Source of the DNA: Hyaloraphidium curvatum
Taxonomy: Eukaryota > Monoblepharomycota > Hyaloraphidiomycetes > Hyaloraphidiales > Hyaloraphidiaceae
Assembly: GCA_025558095.1 (NCBI GenBank)
Contig: JAIVFI010000028.1
Span: forward strand, 124,001 to 188,000
Reading direction: 5' to 3'
Length of the DNA stretch: 64,000 nucleotides
The translations under genes and the position numbers were made by a program. Under the pieces are notes generated by a model, which saw only the letters and a list, made by a program, of their open reading frames with translations, ran no database searches and was not told where the DNA came from. How positions within the stretch are numbered: position 1 is the stretch's first letter; the number at the start of each line of letters is the position of its first letter. Below, one piece after another: positions 47,845 through 58,156 of this stretch.

Positions 47845-49098
47845 ATGGGCGAGCACGGCCGCCGCGGCGGGCGCCGCGCCCCCCCGAAACCCAGCGCCGC
47901 CGAGTTTTCGTTCGACGACGACGGCGCGGACGGCGCGCCGGGCCTCCCCGCCCCGGGGGCACGCGGGCTCGCGGGCCGCGCGTTCGACGCGGCCCGCGCG
48001 GTGTGGGACTCGCCGCTGTACTTCACGCTGCTCCTCCTCGCCATCATCCTGCTCCGGATTGCGTGGCGCATCGTCCGCCCGCCGCCCGGGCCCGATGTCG
48101 CGCGCGAGCAGATGGCCGCGCGCTACGCCCGCCTGCGCGTCGTCGCCGACCGCGGCTCGCAGGCCGCCGGCGCGCCGCGCAACTCGCGCATGGCCATCCG
48201 CGAGGCCGTGCGCGAGCTGAGCGCGGGGATCTTGCTCGACGTGGCGCTGGCCGGCGGCGAGGCGTACGTGCTGGACCGCGCCGCCCTCCCGCGGCTGGCA
48301 AGGGCCGCCGGGCTGCCCGGCCCGCTGCAGAAGAAGCCCGCGGACAAGTGGACGCCCGCCGACCTCGCGCGGCTGGATCTGGGGCAGGACGAGCGCCCGC
48401 CCACGCTCGCCGAGGCGCTGGACGTGCTCCGCGGCGCCGCCCAGGAGACGACCCTCGTGCTCCCCGCCGGCCCCGCCGAACCCCTGCTGGACCGCATCGC
48501 CTCCATCTTAAGCACCCCGCGGCACGCCTCCCTCGCCCGGCAGATCCGCCTGGGCATCCGCGACCCCGCACAGCTGGCCGCCGCGCGGACCGCGCTCCCC
48601 GCGACCCCGCTCGCGCTGCACGCCGACGCCCCGCCATCGGACTTCAAGCCCTACGCGGGGATCACTGCCCTGCACATCCCCGCCTCGTGCCTCGCATTTG
48701 CCCTCCCCGCCATCCCCTCGGGCATCGCCCTGTCCGTCGGCCCGATCAACACCGCCCCGCTCATGGACCTCGCCGTGCGGCTCAACGTCCCCACCATCTC
48801 CACTGGCATGCCCGGCGACGTCGCCCGGGCGGCGGGGATGCTCGCTCAGGCGTTTGGAGGGGCGCAGGTGCAGCAGGGGCAGCAGGAGGTGGCCAACGGG
48901 CTGGCGGCGCAGGGGGAGGGCGCGGCGCCGGCGGCCGAGGACGGGCCGGTGGATGGGATGACGGGCGGGGCAGGGGAGGGTGGGGAAGGGATGGATGCGG
49001 GGCTGGAGATGGGTGGGGGGGTGTGGGCGCAGGCGGCGACAGAGGCGGACCCGACGCCGGCGGGGCCGCCAAAGAGGAAGAAGAAAAAGGGCGGGTAG
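47845..49098 (+). CDS. Single-pass membrane protein with degenerate GDPD-like domain
   Basis: Intronless, 417 residues from the ATG at 47845. One TM helix at about residues 54-72 (SPLYFTLLLLAIILLRIAWR) follows a short cytosolic or matrix front. The barrel-like domain resembles glycerophosphodiester phosphodiesterases: AVRELSAGILLDVALAGGEA matches the ElDV strand, and DERPPTLAEALDVLRG the iPTLeEvL strand. The first catalytic His (HRG) and the second His are absent. It is therefore probably a non-catalytic relative. The C-terminus is low-complexity Gly/Glu/Ala ending in a Lys run (KRKKKKGG). Role unknown; confidence in the fold is moderate. Confidence 0.6.
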   Translation: MGEHGRRGGRRAPPKPSAAEFSFDDDGADGAPGLPAPGARGLAGRAFDAARAVWDSPLYFTLLLLAIILLRIAWRIVRPPPGPDVAREQMAARYARLRVVADRGSQAAGAPRNSRMAIREAVRELSAGILLDVALAGGEAYVLDRAALPRLARAAGLPGPLQKKPADKWTPADLARLDLGQDERPPTLAEALDVLRGAAQETTLVLPAGPAEPLLDRIASILSTPRHASLARQIRLGIRDPAQLAAARTALPATPLALHADAPPSDFKPYAGITALHIPASCLAFALPAIPSGIALSVGPINTAPLMDLAVRLNVPTISTGMPGDVARAAGMLAQAFGGAQVQQGQQEVANGLAAQGEGAAPAAEDGPVDGMTGGAGEGGEGMDAGLEMGGGVWAQAATEADPTPAGPPKRKKKKGG

Positions 49099-49619
49099 GC
49101 GGCAGCGCGGGTCGGCAAAGAGTCGGCGTCATGTATTCGGGAAAGAGAACGACACTTGATCCTGCTCGACGCGTTTCGAAGTGGATGGACGGTTTTCGGC
49201 ATGGGGAAAGAAAAGCGGTCGCGTCGCGCCCCGCCCGGCGGACGCCCTTCCACGCTCTCTCGCGACTCCTGGACCCGCCATTCGTCGCCTCTCCCGCTCT
49301 CGCGGCCGCCCTTTCGGGCTTCGTTCGCTTCGTTTTTCGCATTCAAAGAAGACCCAGGAGGGTGGTTCCAAAAAGAGCCATACGAGCCTTGGTGTGGCCC
49401 GCACACGGAGATCACTAGTAAAAGGCGAGGGATCTGTACGTTCTGCGCGGGCCACAGCTCTTGCCCCTCTATCGGGCGGGGTGGTGTGTATATGAGGGCG
49501 CGCGGGGGCAGGGGCAAGCGGGGCGGGGGGGAATTTTGGGCGGATGCGCAACGCCGCCGATCGGGGCGGAGCCGGAGCTGAGGCCGCAGCGGGCTGCTGC
49601 ACCCCGAGGGAAGGCAGGG
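49099..49619. other. Intergenic region with TATA-like element
   Basis: About 520 bases upstream of the LCCL gene. GTGTATATGAG near 49486-49496 is a TATA-like sequence roughly 130 bases before the start codon. A long open frame on the minus strand crosses this region but looks like antisense of the flanking genes. Confidence 0.45.
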
Positions 49620-51768
49620 ATGGACCGCGACGGCGCGCCGTCGGAGGCGAGCAGCGGCAGCGCGGGGTCGGAGCAGCCGCTGCTCGACACCGGCGCGGGC
49701 AAGGGGAAGGACGCCCCGGGCGGGACGGAGGCCGACGCCGAGCGCGGGCCGCCGGGGGACCCCGCGGCGCTGGAACTCGAGGAAGACGACGCCACCCCGG
49801 ACGCAATGGCGAAGGATGCGGAACCGCGGGGGTTCCTCGCGCGGGCGTGGGTCGGGACGCGGGACTTCTTCTACCCCCCCGCAAAGGCGGACCCTCCCGC
49901 CCTGTGGAGGCCGCTGCTGGCCCCGTACGCGGCCAAGCTGCTGGCGTACTACGGCCGCTGGCCCGCGTGGAAGCGGTACCTCCTCCTCTCCCTGTTCTAC
50001 GCCGCCTGGGCGGGCACCTTTGTCACAATCACCTACTTCTCGACGTACCACTCGCAGGTGGTGCCCAACGAAGGGGACGACTGGATCGAGCCGCAGTGGA
50101 TCGGATGCTATTCTGCGCTGATGTACCGCAACTCCGGGTGCGGGGTCGGGGGGCAGTACTGCCAGCCCTTCTCCAACGTCAGCTACGCGTTCCGGTGCGG
50201 GCCGAAATGCCTGCTGGCAAAGACGCAGGAGGACTACTGGATCGGCAACGACACCGTGTACAAGGAACCGGTGGTGGTGGGGTCGGGGCCGTACAGGGGG
50301 GATTCGTGGCTCTGCATGGCGGGGATGCACGCGGGCCTGGTGACGGACCGGAGCGGGGGTTGCATGGTGGTGGAGCTCGTCGGGGAGGCGGACAGCTACG
50401 TCGGGTCGAGCCGGTACGGCGTGGACAGCGAGAGCTTCCCGTCGCAGTTCCCAAAGTCGTTCGTGGTGCGCGCGTGCAGGGAGGCGCCGAGCTGCGCGGA
50501 CCTGGCGTGGGCGAGCCTGGTGGGTCCTCGATCCGCAAACGCCGTCCCGGGACGGTTGCTGACGGCGCGATCGGCAGCTGGCCTCGGGCATCTTCGCCTT
50601 CTTCGCCGCGACGCTGACACCCTCGGGCTCGGGCACCTTCTTCTTCTCCCTCGTCCTCTCGGGCTTCTTCTGGGTCGTCTTTGGCGACTACTCCTCCCCC
50701 CGCGCCGACAGCGACTTCCTCTCCAAGGCGTTCGCGCAGCTGCTCCCCACCGTCGGCGTGTCGTACCTCGTCTACCATTTCGTCGCCCGCACCGTCCTGC
50801 CGCAACAGGTCGCCTCGGCCGGCCTGGACGTCTTCATCTTCTACTGCCTCCCCTGGATCCTCGGCCTGGATCTGGTCGAGGTCACGACGTACATGCCCGA
50901 CCTGACGCTCAACGCCAAGGCGCTCAAGGACCCGGCGCAGGTGGCGATGCTGGTCGCGTGCGTGGTGGTCATCGGCGCGTTCGCCGGGTACTTTTTGTAC
51001 TGGCAGAGGAAGCTGCGCCGCTTGCCGCTGCTGGTGCTGTTCTACGGGGCGTTTTTCCTGTTCTTCTTCACGGTGCCGCTCATCTTTGGGCTGTACCCGC
51101 ACCTCCATCATTAGTGCGTGGTTCCGACCGGCCAGCCGGCTCACGGACTAACGCTCGCGTCCCCGAAAGCATGGTCGCGCTCCTGCTGATGCCTCTGACG
51201 ACCGACATCCAGACGCGGCCGTCGTTCATGTTCCAGGGATTCTGCCTCGGCTGGTTCCTCGAGGGCGTGGGCCGCTGGGGGTTTGGTTGGTCCTTCTTCC
51301 ACCCCGCGTCCTGCAATTGCTGATCCCCGTAATGCAGACACCCCCGCCGAGACGCGCAGGAGCTACGTCGGCGCGGGCCTGTGGAACTCGGCCCGCCCAT
51401 CGTTCGCCAACATGTCCACGAACCTGTGGGCGCTCGACGCCACCCTGACGTGGACCTTCCCCGCCGACGACGGCAACGTCTACACGGACCTGACCACCTA
51501 CGAGGCGCAGCAGGGCTCCGGGATCACCTCCTACTCGGTGCTGATGAACGACTTTCCGATATACCAGGGGCGCTACGCAAACACGTCGGCCAACACGAGC
51601 TACTTTGACCTGGCGGCGAACGGCGGCACCGTGCCGTTCTTCTTCCGCGTGGCGGGGGTGCAGGGCGACGGGACGGTGCTGGACTACAGCGACGTGCTGA
51701 CGGCGTACGGGAACGGGACGGTGGTGTTCCCGAACGGGACGTGGTGGTCACCGACCGGGGGCGGATAG
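49620..51768 (+). CDS. LCCL-domain multipass membrane protein
   Basis: Exons 49620-50519, 50578-51113, 51170-51285 and 51338-51768; introns 58, 56 and 52 nt; 660 residues. After an acidic cytosolic front and the first TM (KRYLLLSLFYAAWAGTFVTI) comes a luminal LCCL domain: GCYSALMYRNSGCG, FRCGPKC, GDSWLCMAGMHAGLV, then SGGCMVVELVGEADSYVGS and the closing YGVDSESFPSQFPKSF. Five or more TM helices follow, and the motif LYPHLHHYM-VALLLMPLTT... GRWGFD is rebuilt exactly by two splices, as in fungal LCCL proteins. The C-terminal extracellular tail has several N-glycosylation sites (NMST, NTSANTS, NGT). Function in fungi is not known; LCCL modules may bind lipids or glycans. Confidence 0.82.
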
Positions 51769-51811
51769 CTGCGGTGCTTCATCTCTATGTCTGCGTGAGA
51801 CAACACGGTGG

Positions 51812-52989
51812 TCACGGCTTCAGGACGACCTTGATGTTTTCCCTGCCCTCGACGACCATGTCGAACCCGCGCTTGTATTCGGCCAGCGGCAGCACGTGCG
51901 TGACGATCCTGTCCATCGGGAGCTGACCCCGCTCGATCATCCGGATGGCCGTCGGCCACGCGTTGGGACCCAGGTGCGCGCCGCGGATGTCGAGCTCCTT
52001 CGTGTCCCCTATGACGGTCCAGTCCACCGTCGTGGGCTTCGAGAATACCGAGTACTCGACGAAGCGGCCGCCCTTGCAAAGGAGCTGCAGCCCCTGCTGC
52101 ACCGCCGCCGGGGACGCCGACGCCTCGATGAAGACGTCCGCGCCGTAGCCGTCAGTCATGGCCAGGATCGCGGCCTCGACGTCGTCCTTGCCCGGGGCAA
52201 GCACCACGTCCGCACCGCAAGCCTTGGCGACCTCCAGCTTCCACGGCACCGGATCCAAGGCCACGAGCACCTTCGGGCTCTTCAGCCTCGCGGCGGCAAT
52301 CATCCCCAGCCCCAGCGGCCCGCACCCGGCGACTACCACCACGTCGTCCAGCTTCACGTCCGCCCTCTCGACCGCCCACACTGAGCACGAGAGCGGCTCC
52401 ACGAACGCCGCATGGACCGGGTCCACGCTCGCGGAGACCTTGTGCACCCTCGACCCCGGGGGCCACTTCATGTACCCCGCCATGGCACCCGGCACGGGCG
52501 TCCGGAAGCCGAAGATGTCGTGCACTTTGCACAGGTTGTACCGCCCGCGGTCGCAGTATCTGCAGTCCCGGCATGGTACGATCTGCTCCGCCACGCAGAG
52601 GTCCCCGACCTTCAGGTCCGGCCGGGAGGGGTGCGACGCCGCGACGCCGCCCGAGGAGGTGCCGAACCCGACGATGCGCGCAGAGAATTCGTGGCCCGGG
52701 GTGATGGGCGGCTGGCAGTAGCCGCCGGAGCCGTCGGTGCCCCAGAACATCGGCGCGCCGGTGAAGCATTTCGCGTCCGAGGCGCAGATCCCTGGTGCCG
52801 ATCGGTGGCGCGGTCAGCTCGGCGTCTGGCACGTTCGGCGGACGCGATCTGCTCACCGACGGCTTCGACCTTGACCAGAATATCCCCGTCGGACAGGGTG
52901 GGCAGCGGTTGCGTCTCGAGGCGGTAATCCCGCGGGCCGTGGCAGACCACGGCCTGCATCATAGTCGGGAGCTGGGCCGTGTCCGTCAT
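51812..52989 (-). CDS. Zinc-dependent polyol/sorbitol-type dehydrogenase (MDR)
   Basis: Two exons, 52857-52989 and 51812-52791, with a 65-nt GTGAGC...ACCAG intron; 370 residues. The splice joins LVKVEAVG to ICASDAKCF, which holds the first catalytic zinc ligand; the second is in TPGHEFSARIVGFG. The structural zinc lobe is C-RD-C-RY-C-DRGRYNL-C. The cofactor fold reads VVVAGCGPLGLGMIAAARL. Relatives are sorbitol, xylitol, threitol and L-threonine dehydrogenases; an acidic residue (ALDPVP) after the fold fits NAD. The substrate is not determined. It converges on the LCCL gene 43 bases away. Confidence 0.87.
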
Positions 52990-53354
52990 GGCGCGTTCCG
53001 AAGGAAAGACGCGTCGCTTGGTCGGGAAGGCGATGTCTGTTTGGTTGCCGGAGCGCCGCCGCCGCCGAGAGACCAGCGACCGGGTCTGCCGACGCGACGA
53101 CGGTACGTGGGAGTTTGCGGACCTCCTATCGGGCGCGTTGCCCGGGGCCTGCGCCTGCTTAATGGCGCGGCCTCGTTCGCCTTAGGGTGCGCTGTTCCAG
53201 CGTACGCGGACGAGCAGCGACTGCACGATGTCTACAACGTGTTTTTTTGCGACTTGGCGGGTGCCGCTGGCACCCCGTAACAACCCTCTCGACTCATCCC
53301 TATGCGATGCAGAAGACTCTATCGATTGCCCAAAGCTGGAATCATTTCTACGTC
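52990..53354. other. Intergenic region
   Basis: About 365 bases: promoter of the dehydrogenase gene and 3' region of the trehalose phosphorylase gene, both on the minus strand. Short open frames only; nothing recognised. Confidence 0.4.
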
Positions 53355-56300
53355 TCAAGCCTCCATCTGCGCGCGCTCGGGGTCCTGCACGCTCCCCCAA
53401 TCCGAAACCTCGCTCCGGACGCTGATGGCATCCCACGACTTCTCCCTCCGCTCCTTGGCCGCGCACTCAAACAGATCCCGCCCAAACTCCTTCCTGACTG
53501 CCGTCCGGCCCCGGGCCCAGAGCTCTTCGGCCTCCTCGCGCACGGCATCGGCGGTCTGGAGGCACCGCGTCTGCGTCCTCAGGTCCTCGCCGAGCAGTTC
53601 GGCCTGCCAGAGGCGCACGATCCACGGTGAGTCCCCAGCCATAGCTGTGCGCCGGTCATGGAGCTCAGCTTCCGTCTCGGCGTGGTCAAAGTCGAAGGGG
53701 CGCCCGCCAATCGCCCCGAGCTTCGTTGGGGAGGAGGCGGATTCCCCCAGGGGGTCCGCGGGGCGAACGCCCTGCGCGGACGCGGCCACGTTGGCGCGGT
53801 AGGTGTCCTTGACCTTGTCCAAGAGGGTGCCTTCGACGAGTCCCTGGGCCATGTATAACCAGTTGATGCTTACCAGAGGCGTCCTGGTCGTCGGCGGTCA
53901 GCGTCCGCACCAGAGCCGCCCGCGACCTGCGATCGCCCACCAAAACTCCTCGTTGACGCACTTCTGCGCCTGGCTCCCCATCGCGTCCCTCAGCCGCTCA
54001 TCCACGATCAGCCTCTCCATCCGAGCCGCTGCCATGTCCACGTCGCGGAACGGCACGATGAACCCGTTGCGCCCGTTGGTGACCTGGTGCGGGATGCCAC
54101 CGACCGCCGTGACGAGCACGGGCTTGCCGTGGTGCAGGGCCTCGGTGACCTTGACCTCGAACCCTTCGCGCTGCGATAGCTGGCACGCAAAGAGGGATCC
54201 GGCGACGGCGGCGTTGAGCAGCTGGTCGGATGGAGGGAGCCTGCGTCGTCCGTTGTCAGCTTGCTTTGTAGCATTGCACGCCTGCTTGGACTTACCGCGC
54301 GGTGACAATGTCCCTGGAGATCTTCTTGAAGGGCTCGCTCTTCATCTTCTCGATCACCTGGTGGAAGATGAGCATCCCGTCCGGATCATCCACGCTCCCT
54401 GCGACGACGTAGATGAATGGTAGTTCGAGCGCCGTTGGTCAAGCGACGAACCGTGCCCGCAAATGAGCAGCTGCGGCGTCTTCGCGAGAGGCCAATTGCG
54501 GGCGTACAGGCGCTCGCGAAGCACCCTGTAGCTCTCGAGCAGCTCCGGGATGCCCTTGCTCGGGTCGAACCTGGCGACCTGCACGATGTAGTTGCGGTCT
54601 CGGTCGAGGCGCCGGTGGCACTGGAAAGAGGTCAGCCGCGGTTCCACCATCCGTTCGCAAGGATATCGCACCTGGTCGTACGCGATGCGGTTGAGCATGT
54701 GGATGTAGAAGTCGATCTCGACGGCCGGAAGCGGCTTGTTGAGCCCGTCGAGCGGGTCCGTCGTTGGGCACATGACGACGCAGCGCTCCCGCGGGACTTC
54801 GGGGGGGATGAACCGGGCGACGGGGTGGAACACGAAGAGGTCCGCGTGGCGGGCAAAGGACCACAGGTACGACCAGGTCTCGGAAATGGGTGCGGTCGGG
54901 TCCAAGAGCAGGTCCGTGCGGATCTCGATGTGGCAGCGGAAGATGATCTTGGCCGACGGGACGAGCTTTTTGATGTGCGGGAGCATGCAGAGCACTGTCG
55001 AGGGCTCAGTCAGCTTCGAAATGAAAATGGCGTCAACGAGTGGAAGCGTGCCTTGCGGATCGTCGAGAACGACGACGTCGGTCTCCATGAGCTCGGTGCG
55101 GAAGTACTTCTCAAAGTTGGTGCGACCCCAGCGCTCGTAAAGTTCCTTGTCTTGCTGCGTCAGCCGCTCGTGGCTCACCCCCTGGAGCGTGTTGTGGAAG
55201 CGACGCTTCGTGATGTCGTAGACCTTGGGATCCGGTTTCATCTGGAGACAGGATTGCTCAGAGGCAGCCGATCCGGGGCGCAGAGTTGCACTAACCACAA
55301 ACCACTTGGCGTCGACACCGAGCTTCTTCAGGATCCGCATCAGCGCGTGCCGCATGAGGGCCACGCCGCCGCCCTGCGCCGTTGAGTTGAACCAGGCGAT
55401 CCTGATCTTGGCCGCACGGACCTCGTTGGCCATTCGAATGAGCGACGACCAAGTCTCGGCGGAGGATAGGTGCTCGTAGTCCTGCAGGTCCACGAGGTGG
55501 ATTCTGAAAGCGGCGAATAAGATCTTGTTCAGGTTCGTAGTCGCTCCCGCTCACCTGGAGTTCAAGTCGACTTGTACAGAGTGCGTCGGCGTGAGCTGGA
55601 TGCGCGGGATGGGTCCGATGGCCGATGCGGTGACGCTGCGAACGAGGTGATCAGCTGCAGATCTAAAGCAGAGTCTAGCTAGAGCCCACAATGTCAGCAT
55701 CTTGCGGCAGGCGCTAGCGGCCCGCTCCTCCACGGTCTCTCCCTGCGTCTGAACAACGATCGGGAGCACGTCGAGTTCCCTCCACAGCAAGCTCGGTAGC
55801 CGCATGGGGTAGTTGCGACCGCCCCGCATGTCGACGACCTGCAGATCGCTCATCCTGCCAGGCTTCGACAGCGCGAGATGGTTGGAGTGCGATGAGAGAG
55901 GATGAGCTCGGAGCGAGAAACCGCAGGCAAAGAGCTTGTGGCCGGAGGCGAGCGAGTAGTGGTGCAGCCACGACAGGATGTGCGAAGTGGTTTGTGCGAG
56001 AAGAGACGAGAACGACGGGGCCGGATGAAGCGAGCCGTCAGAGTTGTCGTACCCGACGCCGGTGAGGGGAACTCGCTCGACAAAGTAATCGATCGCAAAG
56101 AAGCCGTCGTGGACGTAGACGCAGAAGTGCGGGTACGGGTCGAACTCCACCTGCAAGGTCGTAAGGTGAGGAGCTTTCATCATCGGTGAGAGGGAGGTCA
56201 CGGTTACCTCGAGTCCAAGATAGACGCCGGAATGGAGCTCCCGCTTCGGTTTCTCGGCTTTCGGCTTCGTAATCCGCCTTCGCTCGTCCTCGGATTCCTC

Positions 56301-56911
56301 GGCCAGATCGCCGTTCGTTTCGGCATCCTTGCGCTGAATCACGACCGACGGATGAGCGAGTTCCCACATCCTCTGCTCACTCCGGATCAGATCATACAAC
56401 GTCATGGACTCGCGATGGTGCTCCGCACCTGGCCAGCTTCGATCGCATGCACAAAGGCCTTGAGAGTCGGATGGGCGGTCGACGCAGGCAGGTACGGCGG
56501 AGAGGCAGGGCCCGTCTCCCCCTTGACGTCGGATCCATCCTGTGAAGTTGTCTTGATGCCAGAAGGTCGCTGACTCGCGGTATGGTGAACTGCCGGCGGT
56601 GCAGTTCCGGGGCGCACCGGTTCCACGGGCCCCGACACGTCGACCACGAACACCTCCGGCACGGCCTGCAGCGAGCTCGCGGGGTCTTCCGCGACATCGA
56701 AGCTGGCTTGTGACTCCGTCCGACCTTGCGCAGGGGCGTCCTCTGGCGCGCCGACGTCTCCCGCGGTCGGCGTCGGAGGGAGCGCGACGCGGACCTGCGC
56801 CTCTTGGGGCGAGGCCGGCGGCGGCGACAGCGCTCTCTCTGGGTCTTTGGGACCGAGAGTGTCTATGGCATCGAGGCCGGCGCGCCGTCTGGAGCCATGT
56901 CGTTCCGCCAT
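53355..56911 (-). CDS. Trehalose phosphorylase / CCG-9-type trehalose synthase (GT4), ten exons
   Basis: Exons (5' to 3'): 56429-56911, 55690-56372, 55555-55635, 55296-55503, 55052-55241, 54672-54994, 54452-54620, 54296-54398, 53941-54240 and 53355-53883; 1022 residues. Core blocks are VYLGLEVTVTSL, QTQGETVEERAASACRKML, IAWFNSTAQGGGVALMRHAL, WFV-MKPDPKVYDITKRRFH, IIFRCHIEIRTDLLL, YIVQVARFDPSKGIPELLE, CGHG-SVDDPDGM and the GT4 EX7E motif EGFEVKVTE. The enzyme reversibly splits trehalose with phosphate to glucose and glucose-1-phosphate. The exon-5 junction (DDPQ-VLCMLPHIKKL) requires a GC donor (CAAG|GCACGC, 55050-55051). Four of nine introns are multiples of three without stops. The protein is about 290 residues longer than usual: a Pro/Ser/Ala-rich front and an extra charged helical tail. 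Confidence 0.85.
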
Positions 56912-57063
56912 TTCGAAGTGCTGTGTCTGTGCGATGGCTCGTGACCCGGCGGGCTTCTTCACCCTTGTAAATCGAGAATCACAAAAGGACGACCCAGATC
57001 TATCAGAACACTTCAGAAAGCCAAGTAAAGAAAGAATCATCGCAACGAACCGCTCCATGTTAG

Positions 57064-57924
57064 CTAGGCACCCTGCGGCGCAACACTCTTCGCCCCGCCG
57101 GTTAGCCTTCCCCAAAAGCCCACCGCCCCATCGGAGCCAACGATCCGCGTCCAGCCATCACGCGCAGACTCCATCCCGGGAATGCTGTCCAAATATGGCC
57201 GGAAGTCAGGTAGTTTCGATCGCGCGTTCGAAGCCGCCGCAGCCAGGCCCGTCTTCTCCGCAGCTGCTGCTCCCGCGTTGTAAACTCCACGCCCGGCCCA
57301 CTGTAAGCCCCGGGCGAGGAGTTTGGTGAGATGGGCTGTAGTTTTCGCCGTCCACCACGTTGTGCGTAAGAAGTCGATGAAGGTCACGAAAAACGCAATC
57401 GCAAAGATCCAGGTGGACACACGGAGGTGTACTCTCGAATAAAGGGCATCATTGACTGAAGAACGACTTCATCAGCACTCTTCCAGCCCGTATGAGCTCA
57501 ACGACGGCACGCACTCAGTGACTTGAACCCCCGAATGAAGTCAACTTCCTCCCCATCCCATTTGTCAATCAGTTGAACGCCGAAAACTCGCTTCAAGAAC
57601 ACCACGCGCTCATCGTGCTGCATGCCTTCGTCCGGGAAGACGCCATGATCTGTGTCGTGCTCATCGTCGTCTACCGGATGATCCTGGAGGAAAGGTCAGC
57701 ACAGAGCTGCGAAACTGTGTGCCCGAGAGTTTGCTCACCTGGTAGTACTGTGCAATCCTCGCTGCCCGCACCATTTCCGGCGAAATCCCGTCCGCCTTGG
57801 CATACGGCGAAGGGGCAGGATTAGCTTTTGGGTTGTACTTCGCCGTCGTCAACGCGAGAGTTCTGGGGTCCTTCGAGTCCGGCTTCGGCTTGCCGAACCA
57901 TTTCTTCGGGTTCAGAAAGCTCAT
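57064..57924 (-). CDS. Unknown protein with one strong membrane segment
   Basis: Three exons, 57739-57924, 57515-57683 and 57064-57455; introns 55 and 59 nt; 248 residues. The front is basic (MSFLNPKKWFGKPKP), then a charged Asp/His region (DHPVDDDEHDTDHGV). Exon 2 ends in LIDKWDGEEVDFIRGFKSL. After the last splice a TM helix (VSTWIFAIAFFVTFIDFLRT) is followed by a helical region, and the tail is glycine-rich. Splices keep the frame and remove in-frame stops, and the composition is coding-like, but I recognise no family. Topology and basic front suit an ER- or mitochondria-associated tail protein; that is a guess. Confidence 0.65.
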
Positions 57925-58156
57925 CGCGCTGCCGCGAACGGGCGATTGAAGACCCTGATTGACGTTGAGGGCGGGGATTGCCCGCCCGGCAGTATAGCGC
58001 CGCGGGCAACGATCGGCAGTTGGGACCCTGATGAAGAGGGTCGTCGGAAGCAGGTAACCGCCCGCCGAGATAGCGTCGCTTTGTTGACAAACCGTTCCAA
58101 CAAGCCGCGTTCGCGATTTCTGCGTGCCTCGACGCGTTTCCATCGACGCTTTCGCG
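57925..58156. promoter_or_regulatory. Divergent promoter region
   Basis: 232 bases between the start codons of the unknown membrane protein gene and the cysteine-synthase-type gene. No element was recognised. Confidence 0.35.

Noticed and set aside
48846-50636. 596-codon minus-strand open frame
   Set aside because: Runs across an intergenic region and antisense of two supported genes; no domain seen.
53355-53883. C-terminal exon of the trehalose phosphorylase as a separate gene
   Set aside because: The 57-nt intron 53884-53940 joins NEEFW to TPLVSINWLYMAQG in phase, and that segment belongs to the family, so it is one gene.
56402-57115. Separate gene ending four bases into the ATG at 56405
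   Set aside because: A phase-0, 56-nt GTGCGG...GAGCAG intron fuses it to the trehalose phosphorylase gene; an ATGA overlap is a bacterial arrangement.
57500-57545. tRNA-like T-arm sequence (GGTTCAAGTC on the minus strand)
   Set aside because: No matching A box or cloverleaf; it is coding (IRGFKSL) within the unknown membrane-protein gene.
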